In this document: positions 54,601-64,000 of the stretch, piece after piece
How positions within the stretch are numbered: position 1 is the stretch's first letter
Layout of the letters: every line of letters starts with the position of its first letter
NCBI GenBank assembly: GCA_035772405.1
Contig: JAYKKM010000041.1
Coordinates: 992,001-1,056,000 of the forward strand
Reading direction: 5' to 3'
DNA from: Chrysogorgia sp. JL179-B06
Lineage: Eukaryota; Cnidaria; Anthozoa; Scleralcyonacea; Chrysogorgiidae
DNA length: 64,000 nucleotides
Notes under the pieces: generated by a model
The model's input: only the letters and a program-made list of their open reading frames with translations
Databases searched by the model: none
What the model was told of the DNA's origin: nothing
Position numbers and translations under genes: made by a program

Positions 54601-56747
54601 ATGATCAGACACTGATTGCAAACTTATAGTTGTTGCATGATTTAATTTAGGAAGCAATCGGCAAACTGAGGAAAGCTTGCATGCAGAATAACATAAGAAT
54701 GTTGAAAATTAGATAATATAGGTACAGGTATTAATCATTGGTGGACACCCAAGAAACAACACTTCAAAGGAAAAATGCATCGCTTCTCAATTGGACTTCA
54801 GGTGTGTTAAAACATTTTAGAGATCAGCTAGGTTGGAAACTGTAGACAGCTTATGGTGTAATATTTAGGATAACAGGAACAATACTGGCCAAGTTACTGA
54901 AGGTAGTGATTTATTTCCTTGTGATGTGCTTGGAAAGTGTTTCTTTAAATAATTAGTTGGTTGCCACCAGGATGGTAGGTTGTTTAATAAGTTATGCTAT
55001 CATGTAAAAGAGCTGTTGTATCTAATGATGGCCTAATTTATCATCTGACCTTTGGTATTATTAATTGTGTTATTTGTTGGGGGTGTCCTGCCCACACCCT
55101 ATATGTCCCAATAGGTATACAGTTTTGTATTACCTATACAATTAGGTTTATAATATATCACACCTGCAGGTTCTAGATACTTGTTTTACATTGTTATATA
55201 CAAAGTAAAATATGTTGATAGTCCAGGTTTTTAGGAATTAGCAAATATGTAATTAGAACTTACAAGGTTTGATTTCCGGAACATCAGGTATTAAATTATT
55301 CTGGCTTTCGGCTTTTCAAATATTCCGGCTTTTCAAATATTCCGGCATGAATTCAGTGCACTTTTAAGGATTACGGGCTTTGCTATATCAGCTAGTCTGC
55401 TCTTAATTAGGGTCATCTGCTATGGAGGAGTCACATTAATCTGCTTTTCAAAAATTGCAGTTTTCTGCAATATAAGTTGTAATATATTTTATAAAAATAA
55501 AAATAAAAATAAAATGTTTCATGTGTGTGTGCATGTTAATTGTTCAAGATTTTCAATCCCAAATATTGTTGTCTTTGGCTCATCAAATATTTATGGCCTA
55601 TTGGGCATTCTCTGCAATATAAGTACTATAGTTAATATTGTAATAGTTATAAAATTAATAAAGAGAAAATGTGTCTTGTGTGTGTGTTTAATTGTTCAAG
55701 ATTTTCATGCCCAAATATTGTTGTCTTTGGCTCATCAAATATTTATGGCCTATGGGCATTCTCTGCAATATAAGTACTTAAGTTAATATTGTAATAGTTA
55801 TAAAATTAATAAAGAGAAAATGTGTCTTGTGTGTGTTTAATTGTTCAAGATTTTCATGCCCAAATAAGACAACAGTCTTTGGCTCATCAAATATTTATGG
55901 CCTATGGGCATTCTGCAATATAAGTACTAGTTAATATTGTAATAGTTATAAAATTAATAAAGAGAAAATGTGTCTGTGTGTGTTTAATTGTTCAAGTTTA
56001 TCAAGCCCAAAAATTGTTGTCTTTGGCTCATCAAATAGTCCAACCTTGGGATTTTGAAATATAAGTTGTAATATAAGTTCTTTGCTATATTAAGTTGTAA
56101 TAGTTAATATAATAGTGAAATAAAGATAAAATGTGTTGTGCATGTGTTTTATATATCAAGTATTTAACTATTCAATATGCTGCTCTGCTACCTGGAGGCA
56201 TCCAAGTTATGTGAGCAGCTCTTCTTCACTTTAGTGGAAGTTTGTAATTGTCAGCAGCAGCTAGAACATACTCAAATTATTTGTTTTGTTTTTGGTTGTT
56301 GTACATTATAAGTTACATTTTAGTAGACGTTCAAAATGATATTACATAAAATTACAGTACAAAGTTGCTATATGTTTATCTCTGCAGATTCTAGCAAGCA
56401 ATTGCCTTGCATTGATATACCTGTATATACTTTTCTTTTTTTGCTGGCAAATCAAACATCACATATTTTTTTTAAATTAGTGACGTCATGGTGTAAGTTG
56501 ACAGTTATGTAGTGAAATAATAATTTTTGTAAATAATGAAGTAATTGTTTGTTTGTAATAATTATTTGTTTAACCTGAAAAATTTTAAAAAATATATTCA
56601 TACTTGTTCAAATAATTATACCAATTCTAACCAGTTTTTCAAAATTAAAAGTAAAATAAATGTGATTGTGGCTAGTTACTAAATCAGTTCTTTTTGTTTT
56701 TGTAGGTAAAACTCATGGCACCGTGGTTTGTCAATGATATAAAATAA
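51648..56747 (+). CDS. Candidate two-exon transcript with a 24-codon frame (unrecognised)
   Basis: Possible exon 1 at 51648-51680 (MVWKSSAKRFE, donor GAG|GTATGT) follows a CCAAT promoter. A strong acceptor (CTTTTTGTTTTTGTAG) at 56705 opens 56706-56747, which continues in frame as VKLMAPWFVNDIK-stop and overlaps an AATAAA. Together they encode 24 residues with no signal peptide or known motif. I do not recognise it. It may be a microprotein, a non-coding RNA, or the start of a larger gene whose middle exons I missed; the 5-kb intron is full of repeats. The splice sites and promoter are seen in the sequence; the join is a guess. Confidence 0.25.
51690..54140. other. AT-rich stretch without recognised coding
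   Basis: No motif-bearing frame. A mirrored pair of text (CAGGGAATCATGGTCTACTG at 53061 and CAGTTGACCATAATTCCCTG at 53357), with matching neighbours, shows an imperfect inverted repeat of about 300-bp spacing (52940-53530). This is probably another decayed foldback or MITE. Confidence 0.45.
54150..54640. repeat. Tandem repeat of ~163-bp units (3 copies)
   Basis: TTTTCTGTGCCACTGACTTG recurs at about 54175, 54337 and 54494. Each is followed by GGATAAGCAGTAC, CTTGCAAAA, and AAGACACTGATTGCAAACTG at the end. The third copy is diverged at its end. Confidence 0.9.
55505..56060. repeat. Tandem repeat of ~150-bp units (4 copies)
   Basis: TTAATTGTTCAAGATTTTCA ... TTGTCTTTGGCTCATCAAAT ... AATTAATAAAGAGAAAATGTG recurs at about 55533, 55688, 55837 and 55984; the last copy is partial. 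Unit boundaries carry AAAATGT(C)TTGTGTGTG. Confidence 0.9.
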
Positions 56748-56764
56748 ATCCTTATAACATGTAT

Positions 56765-56970
56765 AGCTAGCTAATCATATGATATTGCTTGTACAATTAA
56801 GGATTTACACTACTCATGATATTTTGAAAATTGTGCCAAAATTGCGCAATTTGGTACAATTTTTGAATATCACTCGAGTAGTGTAAATTCTTAATTGTAT
56901 GAGCAATATCATATGATTACTTGTTTATTATATGCATGACAAATTGATTTTGTCATGCATATAATAAATG
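56765..56970. repeat. Two adjacent palindromes
   Basis: Palindrome 1 (about 56775-56920) has imperfect arms of about 65 bp (TCATATGATATTGCTTGTAC and its inverse) around ATTGCGCAATT. Palindrome 2 (56924-56968) has arms TTATTATATGCATGACAAA and TTTGTCATGCATATAATAA around TTGAT. Both would form hairpins; no coding. Confidence 0.75.
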
Positions 56971-57192
56971 TTATTGTTTCATTGTAAATAGTTTGGGATT
57001 TGTACTTCATGTTATCCTTTTATGAAGGACCATAGCGCAAAGGCCTATGGGACGAAAGCACATGAAATACCAAGGAGGTTCCTTGTTTGTCGTAGGATTT
57101 AAAATGTTATGAAAGGTTTATCTTTTTTGTATTTGGTACAGTTTTAAGGATTTATGGACGGGGAAATTTGCTAGGAACAGATTTTCAGATAA

Positions 57193-57343
57193 TGGACCGA
57201 TGTGGAGAGAAGTACCGTGACGTATAAATTAAGACACACAGGGAAACGCTTGTTTGTTGCTTATAATTAAAATACTGAAACTCCAAGCGTTTCCCTGTGT
57301 GTCTTAATTTATACGTCACGGTACTTCTCTCCACATCGGTCCA
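57193..57343. repeat. Perfect 60-bp-arm hairpin
   Basis: 57193-57252 (TGGACCGATGTGGAGAGAAG ...) is repeated base for base in inverse at 57284-57343, with a 31-bp spacer. The pairing goes on imperfectly outside. This could be a young MITE, a hairpin RNA precursor or a small-RNA source. Confidence 0.9.
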
Positions 57344-57359
57344 GTTATACAATACTCAT

Positions 57360-57765
57360 ACAATCTCGATTGTGATTGGCTAAAAAACATACAGACAATT
57401 CTTGATGTCTTGCCACCTACAAAATATCAAAAATTGTCTGTAGGTGATGTATTTGGTAACAATGATATCAAGAATTATCCAGACCAAGGACAATATAATC
57501 TGCCGAAGGCTGAGATGGATAACATTGACAGAGGTTTGGATAATTCTTGATACACTGGTACCTGCATATATGTGTAAGCCTAATTATCCAATATAATTCT
57601 TTTATTATACAATTATAAATAATGTAGAAGCCTTTAGGGAGTTTATTGGAAGTATCCACACAAAGACAATTACGTCACATACAGACAATTTTTTATATTT
57701 TGTAGGTGGCAAGACATCAAGAATTGTCTGTAGGTTTTTACTTATCACAAATATTGAGATTGTAT
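57360..57765. mobile_element. MITE-like element with inverted GACAATTCTTGATGTC ends
   Basis: ACAATCTCGATTGTGATTGG at 57360 and the inverse GAGATTGT near 57756 form the outer ends. Inside, CAGACAATTCTTGATGTCTT with GCCACCTACAAAATATCAAA (57392-57432) is inverted at 57690-57733. Further inner copies of TCAAGAATTATCCAGACC and its inverse repeat at 57469, 57530 and 57850. Confidence 0.65.
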
Positions 57766-57925
57766 GAGCATATATTGTATATAATAATAATAATAATTAT
57801 CCAGACTTTGTCAATGTTATCTAGTGCCTATGCCTTGACCTTGGTCTGGATAATTCTTGATATACTCAGCCTCATCCAATAATTGTTTATTATTAATATG
57901 TGGCAAGTTACTAACTCTGTTTCTC

Positions 57926-57996
57926 TTTTTTTTTAGTGGTGTGTCCAGGTTTGGAAGCCTAAATAAATTTAGGGTTTCTGGGTTCAATTCCCAGTT
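57926..57996 (+). repeat. tRNA-like sequence
   Basis: A 70-nt stretch has a perfect T arm (CTGGGTTCAATTCCCAG), a 5-bp anticodon-like arm (CCTAA / TTAGG, loop 6 nt instead of 7), and ends ACACTA against AGTGGTGT. The D arm is poor. It is probably a tRNA-derived pseudogene or SINE head. Confidence 0.4.
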
Positions 57997-58214
57997 CACA
58001 CTAATTAAATATTTTAAATAGCTGGAATTTTGAAATGATACAATACCAAATATACTTGATGCCATGGTACAATTTCAATGTGTCCAATCCAATAGCGTAT
58101 TTGAATTCTGGAATGAATGAATGTAGCAATATTCCTAGCATTCCAATTGTACGTTCCGAGTGGTTCCGAGTACGCCTTTTGGATGATCCGTTTTAATTGG
58201 CCAACCAGACAAAC

Positions 58215-58245
58215 ATGGACGAAGAGAGCAATAACAGGAGAACAG
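58215..58245 (+). other. Possible first coding exon
   Basis: ATGGACGAAGAGAGCAATAA... reads MDEESNNRRT and meets a donor (CAG|GTAAAT). CCAAT/ATTGG motifs lie just upstream (58195). Any further exon would have to lie beyond the foldback element. Weak evidence. Confidence 0.2.
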
Positions 58246-58385
58246 GTAAATTAAATTTACTGCCAGTTCTTGATGTAGTTTCACAATAGTCCTAATTTTT
58301 ATATTGATTGGTTGATTTTATTGGGTGAAGTTTCATAAATCCCGAAATGACGTCACATAAAATCATAAATTATCAGTAGTTAAAC

Positions 58386-58450
58386 CGGATCTTCTTTATA
58401 CTTACCCGTTTGGAAGGTTGGGTAACAGTCCCTGTTCGTCGCGCCTTGTT
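58386..58450 (+). repeat. Duplicated TTATACTTACCCGTTTGGAA block
   Basis: The same block occurs at 58386-58450 and 58806-58895 (GATCTTCTTTATACTTACCC ... GTCCCTGTTCGTCG ... TTGCTTGGAGTA). It marks the outer edge of the foldback region. The first nine bases of the core, ATACTTACC, equal the 5' end of U1 snRNA, but the rest does not match. Confidence 0.6.
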
Positions 58451-60978
58451 GCTTGGAGTAGTACAGGTTGACTGGTAAACTGGTCCTGTTGATCCTGATC
58501 CGCTCACCAGTCGGGGTTAACCTGTACCCTTCAAACATCAGTTTCTAACTGATGCAATGCGTGATTTTGTTTAAGGGATGGGACGGTGGACGTGTCTTTC
58601 GATAGCGTTTAGTGTTTAGTTATGCGTTCTTCTGTTACTCTTGCGTACAATAGCATTACGCGCTATCCGGTTTCGATTACGTTACGTACTTTGCGTCTCA
58701 TATTCGCGGATCGTCCATTTAATCTGTCATCAACTGAATGTCGCGTGCAGCGCAGCATGTCTCCTTTGGTTTAACCTTCGACTGTATCTGTCGGTGGATT
58801 CCCAGCTTGGATCTTCTTTATACTTACCCGTTTGGAAGGTTGGGTAACAGATCCCCCGACTGGTCCCTGTTCGTCGTGCCTTATTGCTTGGAGTATATCG
58901 CGTACCGGTTCAATCAGTCGAGAGCTTTGCGTCATAACTCGTTCGATCATATCCGTTGCGTAGTAGACCGATTCGATCGTGCGTTTCATAAACTCGCTCG
59001 ATTATATCCGTTGCGTAATAGACCGATTCGATCATGCAATAAACTCGTTCAATTATATCCGTTGCGTAGTAGACCGATTCGATTGTGCGTGTTGCGTACC
59101 GGTTCAATCAGTCGAGAGCTTTGCTTCATAACTCGTTCGATTATATCCGTTGCGTAGTGGACCGATTCGATCGTGCGTATCGCGTACCGGTTCAATCAGT
59201 CGAGAGCTTTGCGTCATAACTCGTTCGATCATATCCGTTGCGTAGTAGACCGATTCGATCGTGCGTTTCATAAACTCGTTCGATTATATCCGTTGCGTAG
59301 TGGACCGATTCGATCGTGCGATAAACTCGTTCGATTATATCCGATGCGTAGTGGACCGATTCGATCGTGCGCTTCATAAACGTTAACTCGTTCGGTTATA
59401 TCCGTTGCGTAGTAGACCGATTCGATCGTGCGATAAACTCGTTCAATTATATCCATTGCGTAGTAGACCGATTCGATCGTGCGATAAACTCGTTCAATTA
59501 TATCCATTGCGTAGTAGACCGATTCGATCGTGCGATAAACTCGTTCCATTATATCCGTTGCGTAGTGGACCGATTCGATCGTGCGTATTGCGTACCGGTT
59601 CAATCAGTCGAGAGCTTTGCGTCATAAACCCGTTCGATAATATCCGTTGCGTAGTAGACCGATTCGATCGTGCGTTTCATGAACTCGTTCGATTATATCC
59701 GTTGCATAGACGCGATGGTCGCGTAGTTTGCGTGTACAACCATGAACGTTTTGACGTGGGCTCGTTTTACATGCAATGGTCGCGTAATTTGCGTGTTAAA
59801 CCATGCGCGTTGCGACGCGAGCTCGTTTATACCGATTGTCGCCTAATTTTCGTGTTAACCATGCGCGTTGTGACGTGAACTCGTTTTATACACGCCAGTC
59901 ACGCAATTTGCGTGTTAAACCATGCGCGTTGCGCCGTGCGCTCGTTTTATACACGATGGTCGCGTAATTTGCGTGTTAAACCATGCGCGTTGCGGCGCGA
60001 GGTCGTTTTACACACGATTGTCGCCTAATTTTCGTGTTAAACCATGCGCGTTGCGACGTGAGCTCGTTTTATACACGAGGGTAGAGTAATCTGCGTATGC
60101 AACCATGGGCGTTTTTGACGTGGGCCAACCTCGTACCCAGGCTTTTCGCTCCCGCACGTGGGCTCGGTTTACACACGATGGTCGCGTAGTTTGCGTGTTC
60201 AACCATGAACGTTGCGATGTGGGCTCGTTTACACACAATGGTTGCGTAATTTGTTAAACCATGCGCGTTGCGACGTGAACTCGTTTTATACACGATGGTC
60301 GCGTAATTTGCGTGTTAAATCATACGCATAGCGACGTGAGGTCGTTTTATACATCTCGGTCGCGTAATTTGGGTGTTAAACCATGCGCGTAACGACGTAC
60401 GTGAGCTCGTTTTATACACAATGGTCGCGTAATTTGCGTGTTAAACCATGCGCGTTGCGACGTGAGCTCGTTTTATACACGATGGTAGCGTAATTTGCGT
60501 GTTAAATCTGCGCGTAGCGACGTGAGCTCGTTTTACACACAATGGTCGCGTAATTTGCGTGTTAAACCATGCGCGTTGCGACGTGACCTCGTTTTATACA
60601 TGATGGTAGCGTAATTTGCGTGTTAAACCATGCGCGTTGCGACGTGAGCTCGTTTTATACATGATGGTAGCGTAATTTGCGTGTTAAATCATGCGCGTAG
60701 CGACGTGAGCTCGTTTTACACACGATGGTCACGCAATCTGCGTGTTCAACCATGAGCGTTTTGATTGCGTAATTAGGTTCTTTGCACTCATATTGCGTAA
60801 TTGGGTTTATTGCACCCACCAATTCCGGGTGGTTCCACGGCAGGCGGGTTCCACGGCATCTGTTCGAAGCCTGAGACTTCGCCTAGAGATGCTTCTTTGT
60901 GTACTACGTTTGTCTCCGACACTCTTTATATATATATATTATTTATTTATTTGTTTCCTTCGTTTTTCCATGACACAG

Positions 60979-61560
60979 TCATGTGTATTTCGTCCGCGTT
61001 GAGCGCTTATTAATGAACGATGGGACGTTAAAAGACGAAAGCGAAGACGTACCTTGTCTTGGTTCAGAATAGTGCCTTGGGTCTCTTTCGTCTCGCCGGA
61101 TATTTACTGTCGCTTGCGTTGGGCCACGAGAGGCGCTTGAGGCACTAACATTCAAAGCGTTAACCCGTTTGTTAGAAGTGTGGAGACGTCTTAACTGGTC
61201 AGTATGGGTGGCTGATCCTGGTTGATGGTTCGGACTAGCTTCACTGCTTTTCTTGGCTAGTGTTTGAGACACCACTTAGTTGTTGTATGGCGGCGATAAA
61301 ACTCGGGGTGCGGGGTGCCTCCATGGCACTCCGCTCCATCGCTTTCTCCGTGCCTGCGGCTTCGTCTCGTGGGGTTATTTATAACCAAGGTTAAACCAAA
61401 GGAGACATGCTGCGCTGCACGCGACATTCAGTTGATGACAGATTAAATGGACAATCGGCGAATATGAGACGCAAAGTACGTAACGTAATCGAAACCGGAT
61501 AGCGCGCAATGCTAACTAAACGCTATCGAAAGACACTTTATATATTCGTACGTTTTTCAA
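60979..61560 (-). other. Asymmetric centre of the foldback element with a coding-like stretch
   Basis: The minus strand from about 61370 to 61035 reads, in two frames joined by a shift, DEAAGTEKAMERSAMEAPR, FIAAIQQLSGVSNTSQEKQ, then HQPGSATHTDQLRRLHTS and RRDERDPRHYSEPRQG before a possible donor (CAAG|GTACGT). Composition looks protein-like (Ser/Arg/Thr-rich), but I recognise no domain. 61390-61540 is an inverted copy of the outer block 58600-58800. The counterpart in the right arm lacks about 250 bp of this. Confidence 0.4.
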
Positions 61561-61576
61561 ACCAAGTGCTTTAAAA

Positions 61577-61735
61577 ATGTCAGACACCGACTCTCAGAGT
61601 ACGGACCAGCGACGAGACGAAGCCGCAGGCACGGAGAAAGCGATGGAGCGGAGTTCTGGCGAACAGATGCCATGGAGGCACCCCAGGTTTTATCGCCGCC
61701 ATACAACAATTAAGTGGTGTCTCAAACACTAGCCA
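61577..61735 (+). CDS. Small ORF in the foldback centre (52 codons, unrecognised)
   Basis: Starts MSDTDSQSTDQRRDEAAGTE and ends TIKWCLKH-stop. It follows an AT-rich stretch with TTATATATTCG and AAGTGCTTTAAAA. The part from RDEAAGTEKAMERS onward is the mirror copy of the minus-strand stretch at 61372-61310, where the frame after MERS differs (one arm has an insertion). It is either the first exon of an element protein or a relic. No known domain. Confidence 0.3.
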
Positions 61736-64000
61736 AGAATAGCAGTGAAGCAAAGAGCGTCGGAGACAAACGTAGTACACAAATAAGCATCTCTAGGCGA
61801 AGCCTCAGGCTCAGGCATGGCGAGGGAGAGGAGATCTATCGAACAGATGCCGTGGAACCACCCGGAATTGGTGGGTGCAATAAACCCAATTACGCAATCA
61901 ATGATGAGTGCAAAGAACCCAATTACGCAATCAAAACGCTCATGGTTTAACACGCAAATTACGCGACCATCGTGTGTAACGAGCTCACGTCGCTACGCGC
62001 ATGATTTAACACGCAAATTACGCTACCATCGTGTATAAAACGAGCTCACGTCGCAACGCGCATGATTTAACACGCAAATTACGCGAACGGCGTGTAAAAA
62101 CGAGCTCACGCCGCTACGTGCATGGTTTAACACGCAAATTACGCGACCATCGTGTATAAAACGAGTTCACGTCGCAACGCGCATGGTTTAACACGCAAAT
62201 TACGCGACCGACATGTATAAAACGAGCTCATGTCGCTATATGCGTATGATTTAACACGCAAATTACGCGACCATCGTGTATAAAACGAGTTCACGTCGCA
62301 ACGCGCATGGTTGAACACGCATATTTACACTACCATCGTGTGTAAAACGAGCTCACGTCGCAACGCGCATGGTTTAACACGCAAATTACGCGACCATCGT
62401 GTATAAAACGAGGTCAAGATGGAACACGCAAATTACGCAACCATTGTGTGTAAACGAGCCCACATCGCAACGTTCATGGTTGAACACGCAAACTACGCGA
62501 CCATCGTGTGTAAACCGAGCCCACGTGCGGGAGCGAAAAGTCTGGGTACGAGGTTGGCCCACGTCAAAACGCCCATGGTTGAACACGCAGATTACTCTGC
62601 CCTCGTGTATAAAACGAGCTCACGTCGTAACGCGCATGGTTTAACACGAAAATTAGGCGACAATCGTGTGTAAAACGAGCTCGCGTCGCAACGCGCATGG
62701 TTTAACACGCAAATTACGCTACCATCGTGTATAAAACCAGCGCACGTCGCAACGCCCATGGTGGAACACGCAAATTACGCAACCTTTGTGTGTAAACGAG
62801 CCCACGTCGCAACATTCATGGTTGAACACGCAAATTACGCGACCATTGCATGTAAAACGAGCCCACGTCAAAACGCTCATGGTTGGACACGCAGATTTAC
62901 ACTACCATCGTGTGTAAAACGAGCTCACGTCACAACGCGTATGGTTTAACACGCACACTACGCGACCGGCGTGTTAAAATGAGCTCATGTCGCAACGCAC
63001 ATGGTTTAACATGCAAAACTACGCGACCGGCGTGTCTATACTCGTTGCGACACGCTTATATGATATGATCGAACGAGTTTATAATGCAAACTTTCGACTG
63101 ATCGCACCGGTAAGCGATACGCACGATCGAATCGATCCACTACGCAACGGATATACTCGAATGAGTTTATGAAACGCACGATCGAATCGGTCTACTACGC
63201 AACGGATATGATCGAACGAGTTATGACGCAAAGCTCTCGACTGATTGAACCGTTACGCAATACGCACGATCGAATCGGTTTACTACGCAATGGATATAAT
63301 TGAACGAGTTTATCGCACGATCGAATCGGTCTACTACGCAATGGATATAATTGAACGAGTTTATCGCACGATCGAATCGGTTTACTACGCAACGGATACA
63401 ATCGAATGAGTTTATGAAACAAGGCTTTCGACTGATCGAACCGGTACGCACGATAGAATCGGTCTACTACGTAACGGATATGATCGAACGAGTTTATGAC
63501 GCAAAGCTCTCGACTGATTGAACCGGCGCAACGGATATAATTGAACGAGTTTATCGCACGATCGAATCGGTCCACTACGCAACGGATATAATCGAACGAG
63601 TTTATGAAACGCACGATCGAATCGGTCTACTACGCAACGGATATGATCGAACGAGTTATGACGCAAAGCTCTCGACTGATTGAACCGGTACGCAATACGC
63701 ACGATCGAATCGGTTTACTACGCACGATTTATCGCACGATCGAATCGGTCTACTACGCAATGGATATAATTGAACGAGTTTATCGCACGATCGAATCGGT
63801 TTACTACGCAACGGATACAATCGAATGAGTTTATGAAACAAGGCTTTCGACTGATCGAACCGGTACGCATGATAGAATCGGTCTACTACGTAACGGATAT
63901 GATCGAACGAGTTTATGACGCAAAGCTCTCGACTGATTGAACCGGCGCAACGGATATAATTGAACGAGTTTATCGCACGATCGAATCGGTCCACTACGCA

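Larger units (their letters stand above)
58560..64000. mobile_element. Foldback-type element: giant inverted repeat built of tandem sub-repeats (right end outside window)
   Basis: Left arm: outer block 58600-58800; array A 58930-59710 (unit of 46-50 bp containing AACTCGTTCGATTATATCCG and AGACCGATTCGATCGTGCG); array B 59715-60765 (about 60 bp, TGGTCGCGTAATTTGCGTGT ... CCATGCGCGTTGCGACGTGA); then a 60780-60930 block. The right arm is the same in reverse: 61750-61940, array B 61945-63050, array A 63060 to beyond 64000. The mirror axis for the arms is near 61345. Long inverted repeats made of tandem sub-units are the structure of Drosophila Foldback and sea-urchin TU elements. The whole is more GC-rich than its surroundings. 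Confidence 0.85.

Noticed and set aside
58386..58450. U1 snRNA gene
   Set aside because: ATACTTACC matches the U1 5' end, but the following bases do not fit U1 stem-loops, and the block is just duplicated near the foldback element.

Overview
The window is nuclear DNA of a multicellular animal. It has spliced genes with GT-AG introns, CCAAT-box promoters, tRNA-derived SINEs, several non-LTR (LINE) and Penelope-like retroelement fragments, hAT, piggyBac and mariner-type MITEs, and long satellites. The conserved genes are animal genes, and the repeat mix fits an early-branching marine invertebrate. An anthozoan cnidarian is my best guess and a sponge is possible; the sequence does not settle this.

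Left part (1-37.8 kb). Three conserved genes lie in a row on the minus strand. They are the first two coding exons of TRIM37 (running off the left edge), a complete 7-exon PPM1E/PPM1F-type PP2C phosphatase (469 aa; intron phases agree throughout), and a complete 7-exon METTL16 RNA N6-methyladenosine methyltransferase (530 aa). TRIM37 and PPM1E are also neighbours on human chromosome 17, so this looks like old microsynteny. METTL16 intron 1 is about 17 kb and carries two complete small genes on the opposite strand; a third gene of the same type lies just upstream of METTL16 on the minus strand. All three encode a signal peptide, one short cysteine-rich domain, one membrane helix and a short tail. 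They have phase-1 introns and a cysteine pattern like the BCMA/TACI branch of TNF receptors. This receptor cluster is the most interesting protein-coding finding. The introns are full of decayed transposons, including hammerhead-ribozyme-like motifs.

Middle (38.4-49.3 kb). A transposon with 39-bp inverted ends is followed by about 9.6 kb of composite satellite. It is built from a 12-bp unit that occurs in two main forms (core CCATCC or CCAACC), interleaved with repeated 300-bp spacers, inverted tRNA-like SINEs and one LINE fragment. The long open frames here are by-products of a 12-bp period.

Right part (49.3-58.4 kb). This part is gene-poor. It has a CCAAT-box promoter followed by a candidate two-exon transcript with a 24-codon frame, several 150-165 bp tandem repeats, and a run of strong inverted repeats including a hairpin with two perfect 60-bp arms.

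Right end (58.5-64 kb, continuing beyond the window). A giant inverted repeat whose arms are themselves tandem arrays (a 46-50 bp unit and a roughly 60 bp unit) surrounds an asymmetric centre with short coding-like stretches. This is the architecture of Foldback/TU-type elements.

All identities are from reading translations and motifs by eye; no database search was run.
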